In this document: positions 16,947-26,156 of the stretch, piece by piece
Numbering within the stretch: the stretch's first letter is position 1
Layout of the letters: every line of letters begins with the position of its first letter
Assembly: GCA_003220495.1 (NCBI GenBank)
Contig: QHSP01000045.1
Coordinates: 1 to 54,025 of the forward strand
DNA: 54,025 bases
Source of the DNA: Candidatus Rokuibacteriota bacterium
GTDB taxonomy: Bacteria > Methylomirabilota > Methylomirabilia > Rokubacteriales > CSP1-6
Reading direction: 5' to 3'
The notes under the pieces: model-generated
What the model was told of the DNA's origin: nothing
The model's database searches: none
The model's input: only the letters and a program-made list of their open reading frames with translations
Program-made: the position numbers and the translations under genes

Positions 16947-17091
16947 CCAAGGCCTCCTTGTGGGCTATCTTCCACGCGGGGCCCGATCGCAAGCTCTGTC
17001 ACGACACGAGGCCGCCCCTACGCTGAATTCCGCGTAGCATAGCACCGGGGTCGGGGGATTCTTCCCGCGGCCCGGGCGAAGGAGAAAGGCC

Positions 17092-18237
17092 ATGAGGGAC
17101 ACCACGCATTGGGTCGGCACCTGGACGGCAACCCCCGCGCCCGGCGAGGGCGCCGCCTTCAGCAATCACACGCTGCGGATGATCCCGCGCGTCAGCATCG
17201 GAGGGAGCGTGCTGCGCGTGCGCATCTCGAACGCGTATGGCACTCGCCCGCTGGCGATCGGCGCGGCGCGCGTCGGCGTGCGCAGCACGGGGCCGGCCGT
17301 CGTGGCCGGCTCCAATCGCCGGCTGACCTTCAGCGGCGAGCCGAGCGCGACGATCGCCGCGGGCGCGCTGGTCGTCAGCGATCCGGTCCGGCTGGAGTTC
17401 GCGCCGCTGTCGGATCTGGCCGTCAGCGTGCACCTGCCGGGCGATCTGCCGGCGAGCTTCGGGATCACCGGGCGCTACGCGCGGCAGACCAACTACGTCT
17501 CGCCGCCGGGGGATTTCGCCGCCGAAGAGGTCATGCCGGTCGGTCGCCTTACCGACGATTGGTACTTCGTCTGCGGCGTCGACGTCGTCGCGCCCAGAGA
17601 GACGGGCGCGGTCGTCGCGGTCGGAGACTCGCTGACCGACGCCAACATATCGACCCACGACGGCCATCACAGCTGGCCCTCGCAGCTGGCGCGCCGGCTC
17701 ATGGCGCGTCAGAGCGGCCGCCCGATGGCGGTGATGAACCAGGGACTCGGAGGCAATCGCATCTTGCACGATATCCGTGGCGACAGCGGCCTGCGCCGTT
17801 TCGACCGCGACGTGCTCGCCCAGCCCGGCGTCACCCATGCCGTCATCATGCTCGGCACCAACGATCTGCGGAACCGACCCGGCAAGGCCGACGAAGAGGT
17901 CACCGCGCCGCAGATGATCGCGGGGCTCAAACAGCTCGCCGTGCGCGGCCAGGCGCGCGGGATCACGGTCATCGGAGGCACCCTCACGCCGTTCGAGAAC
18001 GAGACCTTCCTGCCCGGCGCCTGGAATCCGAGGCGCGAGGCGGTGCGCCAGGCGGTCAACGAGTGGCTGCGTAAGGACGAGGCCTTCGACGCGATCGTCG
18101 ATTTCGATCGGGCGTTGCGCGACCCCGACCATCCGACGCGGATGCAGCCGATCTACGATTGCGGCGACCACCTCCACCCGAGCGACCTGGGCTATCGTAC
18201 GATGGGTGACGCCATCGATCTGTCGCTGTTTGGGTGA
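17092..18237 (+). CDS. SGNH/GDSL hydrolase family esterase, 381 aa
   Basis: Serine hydrolase of the SGNH superfamily. Catalytic blocks are all present: GDSLTD (block I, Ser nucleophile), GLGGNR (block II Gly), GTND (block III Asn) and DHLHPSD (block V Asp/His). An N-terminal beta-sandwich of about 165 residues (WVGTWTATPAPGEG onward) precedes the hydrolase domain, as in extracellular rhamnogalacturonan or acyl-ester hydrolases. No clear signal peptide is present, so it may act inside the cell or use another export route. AAGGAGAAAGG lies just before the ATG. Confidence 0.9.
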   Translation: MRDTTHWVGTWTATPAPGEGAAFSNHTLRMIPRVSIGGSVLRVRISNAYGTRPLAIGAARVGVRSTGPAVVAGSNRRLTFSGEPSATIAAGALVVSDPVRLEFAPLSDLAVSVHLPGDLPASFGITGRYARQTNYVSPPGDFAAEEVMPVGRLTDDWYFVCGVDVVAPRETGAVVAVGDSLTDANISTHDGHHSWPSQLARRLMARQSGRPMAVMNQGLGGNRILHDIRGDSGLRRFDRDVLAQPGVTHAVIMLGTNDLRNRPGKADEEVTAPQMIAGLKQLAVRGQARGITVIGGTLTPFENETFLPGAWNPRREAVRQAVNEWLRKDEAFDAIVDFDRALRDPDHPTRMQPIYDCGDHLHPSDLGYRTMGDAIDLSLFG

Positions 18238-18286
18238 CCGAGGGGCGCACCGGCTACGCCGGGGCGGCCCCGAGCGCGGGGGGCTT

Positions 18287-18308
18287 GGGGGGCCCTTCGA
18301 GGTCCCCC
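18287..18308. terminator. Possible G-rich hairpin after the SGNH hydrolase gene
   Basis: GGGGG at 18287-18291 pairs with CCCCC at 18304-18308, with a small inner CCT/AGG pairing in the loop. It lies 50 bp after the hydrolase stop and 44 bp before the next start. There is no U-run, so it may be only a weak or factor-dependent terminator. Confidence 0.3.
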
Positions 18309-18351
18309 ATCTCATTCGGGCGGCGCCGATCGCGACAAGAAAGGGACCGGC

Positions 18352-19518
18352 ATGATCACCAAGTTCGACAGCCTGTACGCCGGGCACATAGACATGGACG
18401 ACATCGGCTACGGCGGCACCGCCGTCAACAGCCGCGTGTTTCCGAACGAGCGCCTCGTCACCGCGCTCGCGAAGGCGCGCAACCTGGCGCGTCTGCTCGA
18501 CCGGCGCGGGTACGACACCTTCTGGCTCGCCGAGCACCATTTCCAGCGCGAAGGCTACGAATGCATCCCGAACGTGCTCATGATGGCGCTCGACCTCGCG
18601 CACCAGACGGAGCGCCTGAGAATCGGATGCGGCTTCAACATCACGCCGATGTGGCATCCCCTCCGGCTCGCCGAGGACTTCGCCATGGCCGACGTGCTCA
18701 CCGGCGGCCGGGTACGCTTCGGCGTCGGGCGCGGCTATCACACACGCGAGGTCGACACCTTTGGGTCTCCGCTGCTCGAGCAGGCCGCCAACCGCGAGCT
18801 CTTCGAGGAACAGGTCGAGATCATCTTCAAGGCGTTCAAGGACGCCGCGTTTTCCCACGAGGGGAAGCACTACACCATTCCCGCGCGCGTCCCGTATCGC
18901 GGCTACGATCTGAAGGACCTGACCCTGGTGCCGCGGCCCGTTCATCCCGTGGAGTGCTGGCAGCCCATCCAGAGCGCGACGCCGCGCGGCCTCGACTTCA
19001 TGGCCAGGCACGGAATCAAGGGGCTCATCGGAGGCGGCGTGGCCGAGGGGGGCGCCATGCGCGCCGTCGTCGAGGCCTACCGCGATGCCTGGCGCCGCGC
19101 CGGGCGCGAGACCGAGCTGGGCGAGGGCCTCTGCATCGGATTCCACTTCCAGCTCGCCGCGACGAAGGAAGAAGCCATCAAGGCCGCCGCGGGGTACTTC
19201 GAAGAGAACCTCAAGATGTTCGGGCCCCTGCGCCTGGTCCGCTCGCTCTCGCCGGAGCAGATCGACGCGATGGCCGATCCGAGGCGAGCGCCGTACGCCG
19301 GTCTTCCCACGATCGAAGAAGCGGCCGCCAGTGGCGCCTACCTCTGCGGTCCGCCGGCGCAGATCATCGAGACGCTCATGCGGGTGGAGAAGGATTATCC
19401 CGGGCTCGAACGCGTGTCGGTCAGCCATCCGATCGGCGCGCCGGAGTCGATGATGCTCGAGCAGCTCGAGTGGTTCGCGGCCGAGGTCATGCCGGCCTTC
19501 ACCCGACGGGCGCGCTGA
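18352..19518 (+). CDS. LLM class flavin-dependent oxidoreductase, 388 aa
   Basis: Luciferase-like monooxygenase that uses FMNH2 from a separate reductase to oxidise its substrate. The AEHHFQREGYECIPNVLMMA segment, GCGFNITPMWHPLRLAEDFA and GRVRFGVGRGYHTREVDTFG are the conserved TIM-barrel parts of this class. The length is usual. It is the first gene of a run of six plus-strand genes with spacings of 13, 20, 13, 15 and 79 bp, suggesting one transcript. The substrate is unknown. Confidence 0.92.
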   Translation: MITKFDSLYAGHIDMDDIGYGGTAVNSRVFPNERLVTALAKARNLARLLDRRGYDTFWLAEHHFQREGYECIPNVLMMALDLAHQTERLRIGCGFNITPMWHPLRLAEDFAMADVLTGGRVRFGVGRGYHTREVDTFGSPLLEQAANRELFEEQVEIIFKAFKDAAFSHEGKHYTIPARVPYRGYDLKDLTLVPRPVHPVECWQPIQSATPRGLDFMARHGIKGLIGGGVAEGGAMRAVVEAYRDAWRRAGRETELGEGLCIGFHFQLAATKEEAIKAAAGYFEENLKMFGPLRLVRSLSPEQIDAMADPRRAPYAGLPTIEEAAASGAYLCGPPAQIIETLMRVEKDYPGLERVSVSHPIGAPESMMLEQLEWFAAEVMPAFTRRAR

Positions 19519-19531
19519 AGACGTCGGGCCA

Positions 19532-20374
19532 ATGTCCGACGTGCTTCGTCCCGCGGCGGCGAGCGCGCTCGAGGCCTGGCGCCATCGGGTGAGCGCCAAT
19601 CGCGAGCAGGCCGAGCGCCTGCGCGAGGGCACGCCGCCGCGCGACTTCTACGCCGCCGTCGCTTCCGACTTTCGCGCGGACCCGCACAGGACGGACGAGC
19701 CGTCGCTCGATCTCTTGCGCTCGCTGGTGCGGCCGGGTGAGACGTGGCTCGACATCGGCGCCGGCGGCGGGCGCTACGCCTTGCCCCTGGCGCTCCAGGC
19801 GAAGAGCGTCATCGCGGTCGAGCCGTCCGAAGGGATGCGCCACGTGCTGCAGGCGGGCATGAGCGAGCAGGGGATCTCGAACATCGAGATCCTCCCGGCC
19901 CGCTGGCCGATGCAACGAGCGCCGACCGCCGACGTGGCGCTCATCGCGCACCTCGGCTACGACATCGAGGAGATCGGCCCCTTTCTCGACGCCGCCGAGG
20001 CCTCCGCGCTCCGTCTCTGCGTGGCCGTGCTCGTGACGCCGTCGCCGCCTCACCCGGCCGAGCGCTTCTGGCCGCCCATCCATGGCGAGGCGCGCGTCTC
20101 GTTGCCGTCCCTCACCGAGTTCCTCACGCTGCTGCTGGCGCGCGGCCGCCTCTTCGAGCTCCGCCTCTTCGCGCGCGAGCCGCTGTTGCACGCCGACCGC
20201 GCTGGCCCGCTCCGGTGGCTCTACCAGCAGCTCTTCGTCACGCCCGATACCGAAAAGGGGCAGCGGCTCGCCGCGCTGGCCCGCGATTCGATCACGAGCC
20301 GAGACGGGCGCTGGGCGCTCTCGTGGAGCCCGGTGCCCGTCGTCGGGATCGTGACGTGGCGCCCTCGCGACTGA
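19532..20374 (+). CDS. Class I SAM-dependent methyltransferase, 280 aa
   Basis: Rossmann-fold methyltransferase with motif I as WLDIGAGGGRYALPLALQAK, then VIAVEPSEGM for the ribose-binding acidic residue. The N-terminal helix REQAERLREGTPPRDFYAAV is typical of small-molecule methyltransferases of this type. The start ATG is 13 bp after the LLM oxidoreductase stop. Substrate unknown. The rhodanese gene follows after 20 bp. Confidence 0.88.
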   Translation: MSDVLRPAAASALEAWRHRVSANREQAERLREGTPPRDFYAAVASDFRADPHRTDEPSLDLLRSLVRPGETWLDIGAGGGRYALPLALQAKSVIAVEPSEGMRHVLQAGMSEQGISNIEILPARWPMQRAPTADVALIAHLGYDIEEIGPFLDAAEASALRLCVAVLVTPSPPHPAERFWPPIHGEARVSLPSLTEFLTLLLARGRLFELRLFAREPLLHADRAGPLRWLYQQLFVTPDTEKGQRLAALARDSITSRDGRWALSWSPVPVVGIVTWRPRD

Positions 20375-20394
20375 GCGTTCACCAGGGAGAAACC

Positions 20395-21270
20395 ATGCGC
20401 GATCCCCAGGCCCTCATGAGCACCGAGCAGCTCGCGAAGCTCCTCGGTCAGCCGAGCGTGCGCGTCTACGATTGCACGACCTATCTCGAGACTCCGCCGC
20501 CGGGGAGCGACGACCCGTACGTCGCCGTGCCCGGACGCCGGACTTACGAGGAGGCGCACATTCCCGGCGCCGACTTCCTCGACTTGCAGGGCGAGTTCTC
20601 GGATGCGACCACGCGGCTGCGCTTCATGATGCCGGCGACGGCGCAGCTCGAGACGGCCTTCGGCCGTCACGGTCTCGGCGCGGACAGCCGAGTCGTGCTC
20701 TACAGCATCGGGACGATGATGTGGGCGACGCGCTTCTGGTGGATGCTCCGGTCGCTCGGCTTCGACCAGGCGGCCGTGCTGGACGGCGGGTTCGACAAGT
20801 GGATGGCCGAGGGCCAACCGACGGAGAGCGGCCCGGCGCGGGGCTATCCGCCCGCCACCTTCAAGGCCGCGCCGCGCCCTGGCTTCTTCGTCGACAAACG
20901 CGCGGTCCTCGCCGCAACCAAGGAGCGCGGCACCGTCATCGTCAACGCGCTCGGACCTCAGTTCCACAAGGGCCTGGACCCCAGCCGGTACGGCCGTCCG
21001 GGCCGGGTCCCGGGCAGCGTCAACGTTCCCGCTGCGACCCTTGTGAACGCCGCGGGGAAGGACTTCACGGCGCTGGTGGACGCCGAAGCCAAGTTCGCGG
21101 CGCAGGGCGTCACCAGGGACAAGCGGGTGATCTGCTATTGCGGTGGCGGGATCTCGGCCACCATCGACCTGTTCCTGCTCCACCAGCTCGGCCATGCCGC
21201 GCTCACGCTCTACGACGGCTCCATGGGAGAGTGGGCGAAGGATCCATCGTTGCCGATCGAGACGGACTGA
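20395..21270 (+). CDS. Rhodanese-type sulfurtransferase, two domains, 291 aa
   Basis: Tandem rhodanese of the thiosulfate/3-mercaptopyruvate sulfurtransferase type, normal length. The inactive N-terminal domain holds YEEAHIPGADFLDLQGEFSD, and the C-terminal domain has GRPGRVPGSVNVPAATLVNA and the active-site loop CYCGGGISA, whose second Cys takes the sulfane sulfur. The loop (CGGGIS) is close to the usual CRXGX[RT] but has Gly in place of Arg, which may change substrate choice. The ATG at 20395 has AGGGAGAAACC before it. Confidence 0.88.
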   Translation: MRDPQALMSTEQLAKLLGQPSVRVYDCTTYLETPPPGSDDPYVAVPGRRTYEEAHIPGADFLDLQGEFSDATTRLRFMMPATAQLETAFGRHGLGADSRVVLYSIGTMMWATRFWWMLRSLGFDQAAVLDGGFDKWMAEGQPTESGPARGYPPATFKAAPRPGFFVDKRAVLAATKERGTVIVNALGPQFHKGLDPSRYGRPGRVPGSVNVPAATLVNAAGKDFTALVDAEAKFAAQGVTRDKRVICYCGGGISATIDLFLLHQLGHAALTLYDGSMGEWAKDPSLPIETD

Positions 21271-21283
21271 CCCGGAGGAGAGC

Positions 21284-22690
21284 ATGACGGCCACCGACAT
21301 CAAGGGACTCGACGTATCCACGAAGTCGTCGGACGCGCTGGCCGCGTACGAGCGGGGCCTCGATCTGTTCCTTCGCTGGCGCGGTGGAGCCGTGGAAGCG
21401 CTGGATGCCGCCGTGCTGAGCGACCCGCGGTTCGCGCTGGCTCACTGCACGAAGTCCTACATCGCCTGGCGCATGGGTCGCGCTGACCTGGCCATCGCCG
21501 CAGCCCGTCAGGCCACGGCGGCGGCCGACGACGCGCACCACGACCGCGAGCGCCTGCATGTCCAGGCGGTGGATGCCCTGCAGCGTGGTGACCACGTCGC
21601 CACGTACGACCGTCTGCGCCAGATCGCGGCCCACTACCCGACCGATCGGATCGCCGTGCGCATCATCGGCCTGAACTGCATCACGCAGGGCGACTATCGC
21701 GGCGGCATCGACATCGCGCGCCGGAGTCTCGAGGCGAGCCCGGACGAGCCGCAGTACCAGACGATGCTCGGATTCTTTCTGGAGCAGTCGGGACACAACG
21801 ACGAGGGGCTCGCGATGAGCCTGCGCTCCCTCGCCCAGGATCCAACCAGCCTCTACACGTACCACGCGGTCGGCCACGCCTATCAGGCGCGGGGCGACTA
21901 CCCGAACGCGCTCGAGACGTTCGAGCGAGCGGCTTCGCTCGAGCGCTATCCGCACCTGCTCTGGCATCTGGCCGAGGCCCAGGCGCTGCTCGGCCACGAT
22001 CGCATGACGCGCGACTACTGGGCGTCCACCGCGCCGCCGCTTCCGGTGTACGAGCGCATCGCGCTCCTGTGGCGCCTCGAGGTGCTGCGCGGCGCGTCGG
22101 CGGATGCCGCGACGTGGCGCGACCTTGCAAAGCAGGGCGAGCGAGTCCTCGCCGACTACGCGGATTGGCAGACCACATGGATGCACCACTGGCTCGGCGT
22201 GGCGTTCGCGCGCGCCGGGGATTGGACGAGAGCGGGGCAGCAGCTCGAGCGGCTGCGTCGCATGCCCGCGGGGCGTCCAAGCGGCCACTGGTCGACTCTG
22301 GGGGTCGCGCTCCTCGAAGGCGAGATGGCGATCATCAAGGGCGATCTCGAAGCCGCGGTCCGGCTCATGGCGCCGGCGATCGATGATCTGCACGCGATGG
22401 GCGGCGGCAGCCGCGAACAGAAGGACATCTTCCGCGACACCTTCATGGAGCTCCATCGCCGGCTCGGTCACGTCGAGCGGGTGATCGAGCTGGCGCAGCA
22501 GCGCTTGCTCGCCAATCCCCATCACGCGCAATCGCTCGCCGCGCTCGCCTGGGCGTACGCGGAGAATGGCGACGCGGCCCTGCACCGCCAGGCCTGCCGG
22601 CAGCTTGTCCTCAGAGCCGAAGAGGCTGGACTTGCCCCGATGGCCCCTGAGCTGGTGGCCGCTCGGCGAGTGCTCGAGGTGGCCGCCTGA
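21284..22690 (+). CDS. Tetratricopeptide repeat protein, TTC38-like, 468 aa
   Basis: A helical-repeat protein. The N-terminus (SSDALAAYERGLDLFLRWRG) and the run of TPR helices (for example AHCTKSYIAWRMGRADLAIA, TYHAVGHAYQARGDYPNALE) resemble the tetratricopeptide repeat protein 38 family, in eukaryotes and bacteria of unknown role. TPRs usually hold protein partners. The start at 21284 has CGGAGGAG upstream. It is in the middle of the six-gene run between the rhodanese and the zinc dehydrogenase, so it may act as a scaffold for this unit. Confidence 0.82.
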   Translation: MTATDIKGLDVSTKSSDALAAYERGLDLFLRWRGGAVEALDAAVLSDPRFALAHCTKSYIAWRMGRADLAIAAARQATAAADDAHHDRERLHVQAVDALQRGDHVATYDRLRQIAAHYPTDRIAVRIIGLNCITQGDYRGGIDIARRSLEASPDEPQYQTMLGFFLEQSGHNDEGLAMSLRSLAQDPTSLYTYHAVGHAYQARGDYPNALETFERAASLERYPHLLWHLAEAQALLGHDRMTRDYWASTAPPLPVYERIALLWRLEVLRGASADAATWRDLAKQGERVLADYADWQTTWMHHWLGVAFARAGDWTRAGQQLERLRRMPAGRPSGHWSTLGVALLEGEMAIIKGDLEAAVRLMAPAIDDLHAMGGGSREQKDIFRDTFMELHRRLGHVERVIELAQQRLLANPHHAQSLAALAWAYAENGDAALHRQACRQLVLRAEEAGLAPMAPELVAARRVLEVAA

Positions 22691-22705
22691 CCTGAGGCCG
22701 ACCGC

Positions 22706-23752
22706 TTGAAAGCCATCGTCATCAGGGAATTCGGCGGTCCCGATGTCTTGAGGTGGGAGGACGTCGAGACGCCGACCCCTGCGGCCGGCGAGGTGCTCGT
22801 CAGAGTTCACGCCGTCTCCGTCAACCGGACGCTCGATCTCCAGGTGCGGCAGGACGGCGGCAACTACGGCGTGACCTTACCGCTCGTCCTGGGCAACGAT
22901 CCGTCGGGAGTGGTCGCCGCGGCGGGTCCCGAGGTCGACGCCGTGAAAATCGGTGACCGGGTGGCGGTCTTCGGCGGGGTCGGGTGTGGTCGCTGCCAGC
23001 ACTGCACCGCTGGCCACCAGCGCCGCTGCGCGAGTCGGAGGATGCTGGGCGTCCAATGCTGGGGTGGATACGCGGAGTACGTCAAGGTCCCGGCCGTCAA
23101 TTGCGTCCCGCTGTCCGAAGGGCTGGCGTTCGCCGAAGCGACGGTCATCGCGCGGCATTTTCCGCTGGCGTTCGGCGAGTGCCTTCAGGCCGATCTCAAG
23201 ACTGGCGACTGGGCGCTCGTCATGGGCGCCGCCGGTGGCCTCGGCAGCTGTCTGGTGCAGGCCGCGAAGAGCTTGGGGGCGCACACGATCGCTGCCGCCG
23301 GGACGGACCGACGCGTCGAGCTCGCGCTGGGTCTCGGTGCCGATTTCGGCGTGAACTACCGCCGAGAGGATCTCCAGCGAGAGGTCGTGCGGATCACCGG
23401 AGGTCGCGGAGCGGACGTGGTGTTCGAGAACATCGGCGATCCTGCCCTCTGGCCGGGCGCGTTCAACAGCCTCGCGCCGGGGGGGCGGCTCGTGACCGTC
23501 GGCGCGCATGGCGGCGGGCTCGTCACACTCGACGTGAAACGTCTCTACCAGCAACGTCTTCGGGTCGTCAGTGGACTGGGTGCCGAGCGCCGAGAAGATC
23601 TGGAGCGCTCGTTTCAGCTGGCCAGTACGGGAATCTTCAGGGTTCTCGTCGACCGTGTCATGCCGCTGCGAGAAGCGGCGGCCGCCCATCGCCTCGTCGA
23701 GACGAACGAGCCACTCGGCAAGGTCATCCTCGACCCCACCGTGGGCTCATGA
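22706..23752 (+). CDS. Zinc-binding medium-chain alcohol dehydrogenase family, 348 aa
   Basis: MDR-superfamily NAD(P)H oxidoreductase. The structural zinc Cys group is partly visible (GVGCGRCQHCTAGHQRRC, four Cys), the Rossmann motif is GAAGGLGSCLVQAAKSLGAH, and the substrate-domain start is IREFGGPDVLRWEDVETPTP. Normal length. The start is TTG at 22706, chosen because the ORF begins with the expected MKAIV and no ATG or GTG is nearby; it is 15 bp after the TPR stop. Catalytic zinc ligands are not clearly conserved, so it may be a quinone-oxidoreductase-like enzyme. Confidence 0.87.
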   Translation: MKAIVIREFGGPDVLRWEDVETPTPAAGEVLVRVHAVSVNRTLDLQVRQDGGNYGVTLPLVLGNDPSGVVAAAGPEVDAVKIGDRVAVFGGVGCGRCQHCTAGHQRRCASRRMLGVQCWGGYAEYVKVPAVNCVPLSEGLAFAEATVIARHFPLAFGECLQADLKTGDWALVMGAAGGLGSCLVQAAKSLGAHTIAAAGTDRRVELALGLGADFGVNYRREDLQREVVRITGGRGADVVFENIGDPALWPGAFNSLAPGGRLVTVGAHGGGLVTLDVKRLYQQRLRVVSGLGAERREDLERSFQLASTGIFRVLVDRVMPLREAAAAHRLVETNEPLGKVILDPTVGS

Positions 23753-23831
23753 GGACCGCGAGCATGGATGTTGCCTGCATCCGCGTGCCGCGCAAGGCGT
23801 GACCGAGGGCGGAGACAGAGGAGGCGATGTC

Positions 23832-26156
23832 GTGACACCAGCGGGCGACGCTCAGGACACGCCGTTTCGTCTGGACGAGGCGACGATCGACGAGCTGCAC
23901 GCGGCGATCAAGTCGGGGCGGACGACCTGCGTCGCGGTCGTTCAGGGGTACATCGAGCGCGTGCGGGCCTACAACGGTGTCGCCAGCCTGCTCGTGACCC
24001 AAGACGGGCTTCCCGTCCCCGAAGCGAAAGGCGCCGTGCGCGCGCTGGCGCCGCTATGCTTCCCGACGGAGACCGTCAAGGCTTCCACCGTGCTGCCCGA
24101 CCTCCACAAGTACAAGGGCCCGGCCCTCGAATACGGCCGCATGGAGGCGACCGCTTCCGATCCCGACGTGGTGCAGCAGTACGGGATGATCGTCGGCAAG
24201 CCGAATGCGGGCCAGGTGAACGCGCTCGCGACGCTCAACATTCGTGGTGAGCGATCCGTGACCTGCCGGGGAGATTTCGACCGGCATCCCTCGGCGGGGC
24301 CGCTGCCGCCCGGCGCGCCCCCGGTCTGCGAGATGTTCCGCCGGCTTCCCGACGCGCTCGAGCGGGCGGCCGAGCTCGACGCGACGTACGGACGCCACCC
24401 CGATCTCGAGAAAATGCCCATGTACGGGGTCGTGTTCTCGTTCAAGGATCCGTTCGACACGAAGGACATGCGCACCACCGCCGGGGGCGACGCGCGCTAC
24501 GACATCGACTTCCCGGCCCGCGATCACGTGCTGGTCGAGCAGCTCCGCAACAAGGGCGCGATCATCTTCGCCAAGGCCGTCAACACCGAATACAACGGGC
24601 GGGCTGGAAACCCGGGCGGGCGCCACGTGCCCGACAAGGTGCTGCCGTCGACGTTGGGCTATCAGCGCAGCACCTGGGGCGGCAATCCCGCGAATCCCTA
24701 CGACACGACGCGCGCGGCTTCGCTGGGCTCGAGCTCGGGCTCCGGCGTCTCGGTCAGCGCCAATCTGGTGATGGCGAGCCTCGGCGAGGAGACGCGGGCC
24801 TCATGTCGCGGCCCGGCCAACCACAACGCGGTCGCGCTGATCCTGCCGCACAAGTCGATGCTGGGGTTCAACGGCGGGGCGATCGGCGCGGACATCTACT
24901 GCGACCGCAGCGGCATCCTGTGCCGCACGATCGCCGAGTGCGCCAGAGTCCTCGACGCGCTGAAGGACGACGTCGAAGGCTACTACGATCCGCGGGATCC
25001 CTACACGACGGTGCCGCGCTCGTCGGTGTCGAGCACGCCCTACGCGAGTCACGCGACGATGTCGGGAACACCCGGCGCGCTCGAGGGCGTGCGCATCGGC
25101 ATCGTCCGGGAATCGATGGTGTACGCGCCCGGGTCGAAGACCGAGGAGCCGATCGTCACGGCCGCCGCCCGGGAGATCAAGACGATGCTCGGCGGCCGGT
25201 TGGGGGCGAGGCTCGTGGAGTCGTCCGATCCACTCTGGCCGCGCGATCCCGAGGTCGAGGCCATGACGACGGATTTCAGACGCGCGCTCACGCGGCTGGT
25301 GCCCATCATCATGCCGGACTTGCTGTTCAGGCTCGGGCGTGACGGGCGGCCTCTGTTCAAGGAGTTCGCGGCGTCGATCGTGCCGACCGAGTTCGTGCCT
25401 GGGAAAACCTTCGGCACGGGCACCTTGCAGCCGATCGACTACTGCGTCGCGCTCGCCGAAGGCCGCATCACGCCGCCGGCCAATTTCGACATCGCGACGA
25501 TCCAGGAGCAGGAGCTCGCGATGGCGTTCCGGTTCCACGTCCCCCAATACCTCGGCCGGCGGGCGGCGGACTGGAAGGCGCGGGGATTCACCGAAACGCT
25601 CGTCGACTTTGCCGCGCTCAATGCGCGGTCGAAGTTCTGGGGCGACGATGGACGCGCGGCCTTCAAGAACTGGGAAGAGGTGACCGACCCGCGCAATCCC
25701 CTCGGCCAGCGCCAGGGGGTCGACGAGCGCATCATGCTCCGCGAGCTGCTGCGCCGGGTGGACATGATGGTCCTCATCGAAAACCGTCTGGACGCGCTGG
25801 TCCGACTGCACACGCCGTTTCCCCCGGGAAAGATCGGCGGCGCTTACCAGCCCGGCCTACCCGGCAATCTGCGGCTCGAGACGTTCTACGGGCCGAACGC
25901 GGGGTTGACGGAGGTCTTGATCCCGGCGGGCTATGTGACGACCGTCTACGATCCAGTCTGGGCCCTCAGCCCGGAGGGCACGCGCTACGTCCCGGTCCCA
26001 TCGGACGTGCCGACGACCATTCCCGGGCCGGGGTTGCCCTTCGCGCTGGTGTTTCGCGCCGAGCCGGGCAGGGAGGACGTCCTTCTGAAGATCGCCTCGG
26101 CGTACGAGGCCGCGTCCCGGCGCCGGATTCCTCCGCCGGCGTTCGGTCCGCTCTAG
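23832..26156 (+). CDS. Amidase signature family protein, unusually long, 774 aa
   Basis: Amidase-family serine hydrolase (hydrolyses C-N bonds of amides). Key elements can be followed: catalytic Lys in GVVFSFKDPFD (K205), the Ser-rich loop GSSSGSG (299-305) with the cis-Ser, and GEETRASCRGPA where Ser324 aligns with the usual nucleophile of GTDTGGSIR. The Thr/Gly context of the nucleophile is altered. The protein is about 300 residues longer than a normal amidase: roughly 100 extra residues precede the Lys and a C-terminal tail of about 200 follows. GTG at 23832 has GAGGAGG upstream. It ends the six-gene run and overlaps the convergent gene's stop by 4 bp. Confidence 0.85.
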   Translation: MTPAGDAQDTPFRLDEATIDELHAAIKSGRTTCVAVVQGYIERVRAYNGVASLLVTQDGLPVPEAKGAVRALAPLCFPTETVKASTVLPDLHKYKGPALEYGRMEATASDPDVVQQYGMIVGKPNAGQVNALATLNIRGERSVTCRGDFDRHPSAGPLPPGAPPVCEMFRRLPDALERAAELDATYGRHPDLEKMPMYGVVFSFKDPFDTKDMRTTAGGDARYDIDFPARDHVLVEQLRNKGAIIFAKAVNTEYNGRAGNPGGRHVPDKVLPSTLGYQRSTWGGNPANPYDTTRAASLGSSSGSGVSVSANLVMASLGEETRASCRGPANHNAVALILPHKSMLGFNGGAIGADIYCDRSGILCRTIAECARVLDALKDDVEGYYDPRDPYTTVPRSSVSSTPYASHATMSGTPGALEGVRIGIVRESMVYAPGSKTEEPIVTAAAREIKTMLGGRLGARLVESSDPLWPRDPEVEAMTTDFRRALTRLVPIIMPDLLFRLGRDGRPLFKEFAASIVPTEFVPGKTFGTGTLQPIDYCVALAEGRITPPANFDIATIQEQELAMAFRFHVPQYLGRRAADWKARGFTETLVDFAALNARSKFWGDDGRAAFKNWEEVTDPRNPLGQRQGVDERIMLRELLRRVDMMVLIENRLDALVRLHTPFPPGKIGGAYQPGLPGNLRLETFYGPNAGLTEVLIPAGYVTTVYDPVWALSPEGTRYVPVPSDVPTTIPGPGLPFALVFRAEPGREDVLLKIASAYEAASRRRIPPPAFGPL

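Noticed and set aside
16999-19632. Very long open frame on the minus strand (877 codons)
   Set aside because: It runs antisense to the SGNH hydrolase and the LLM oxidoreductase, both of which have all catalytic motifs. Its Arg/Ala/Gly composition is that of GC-rich antisense.
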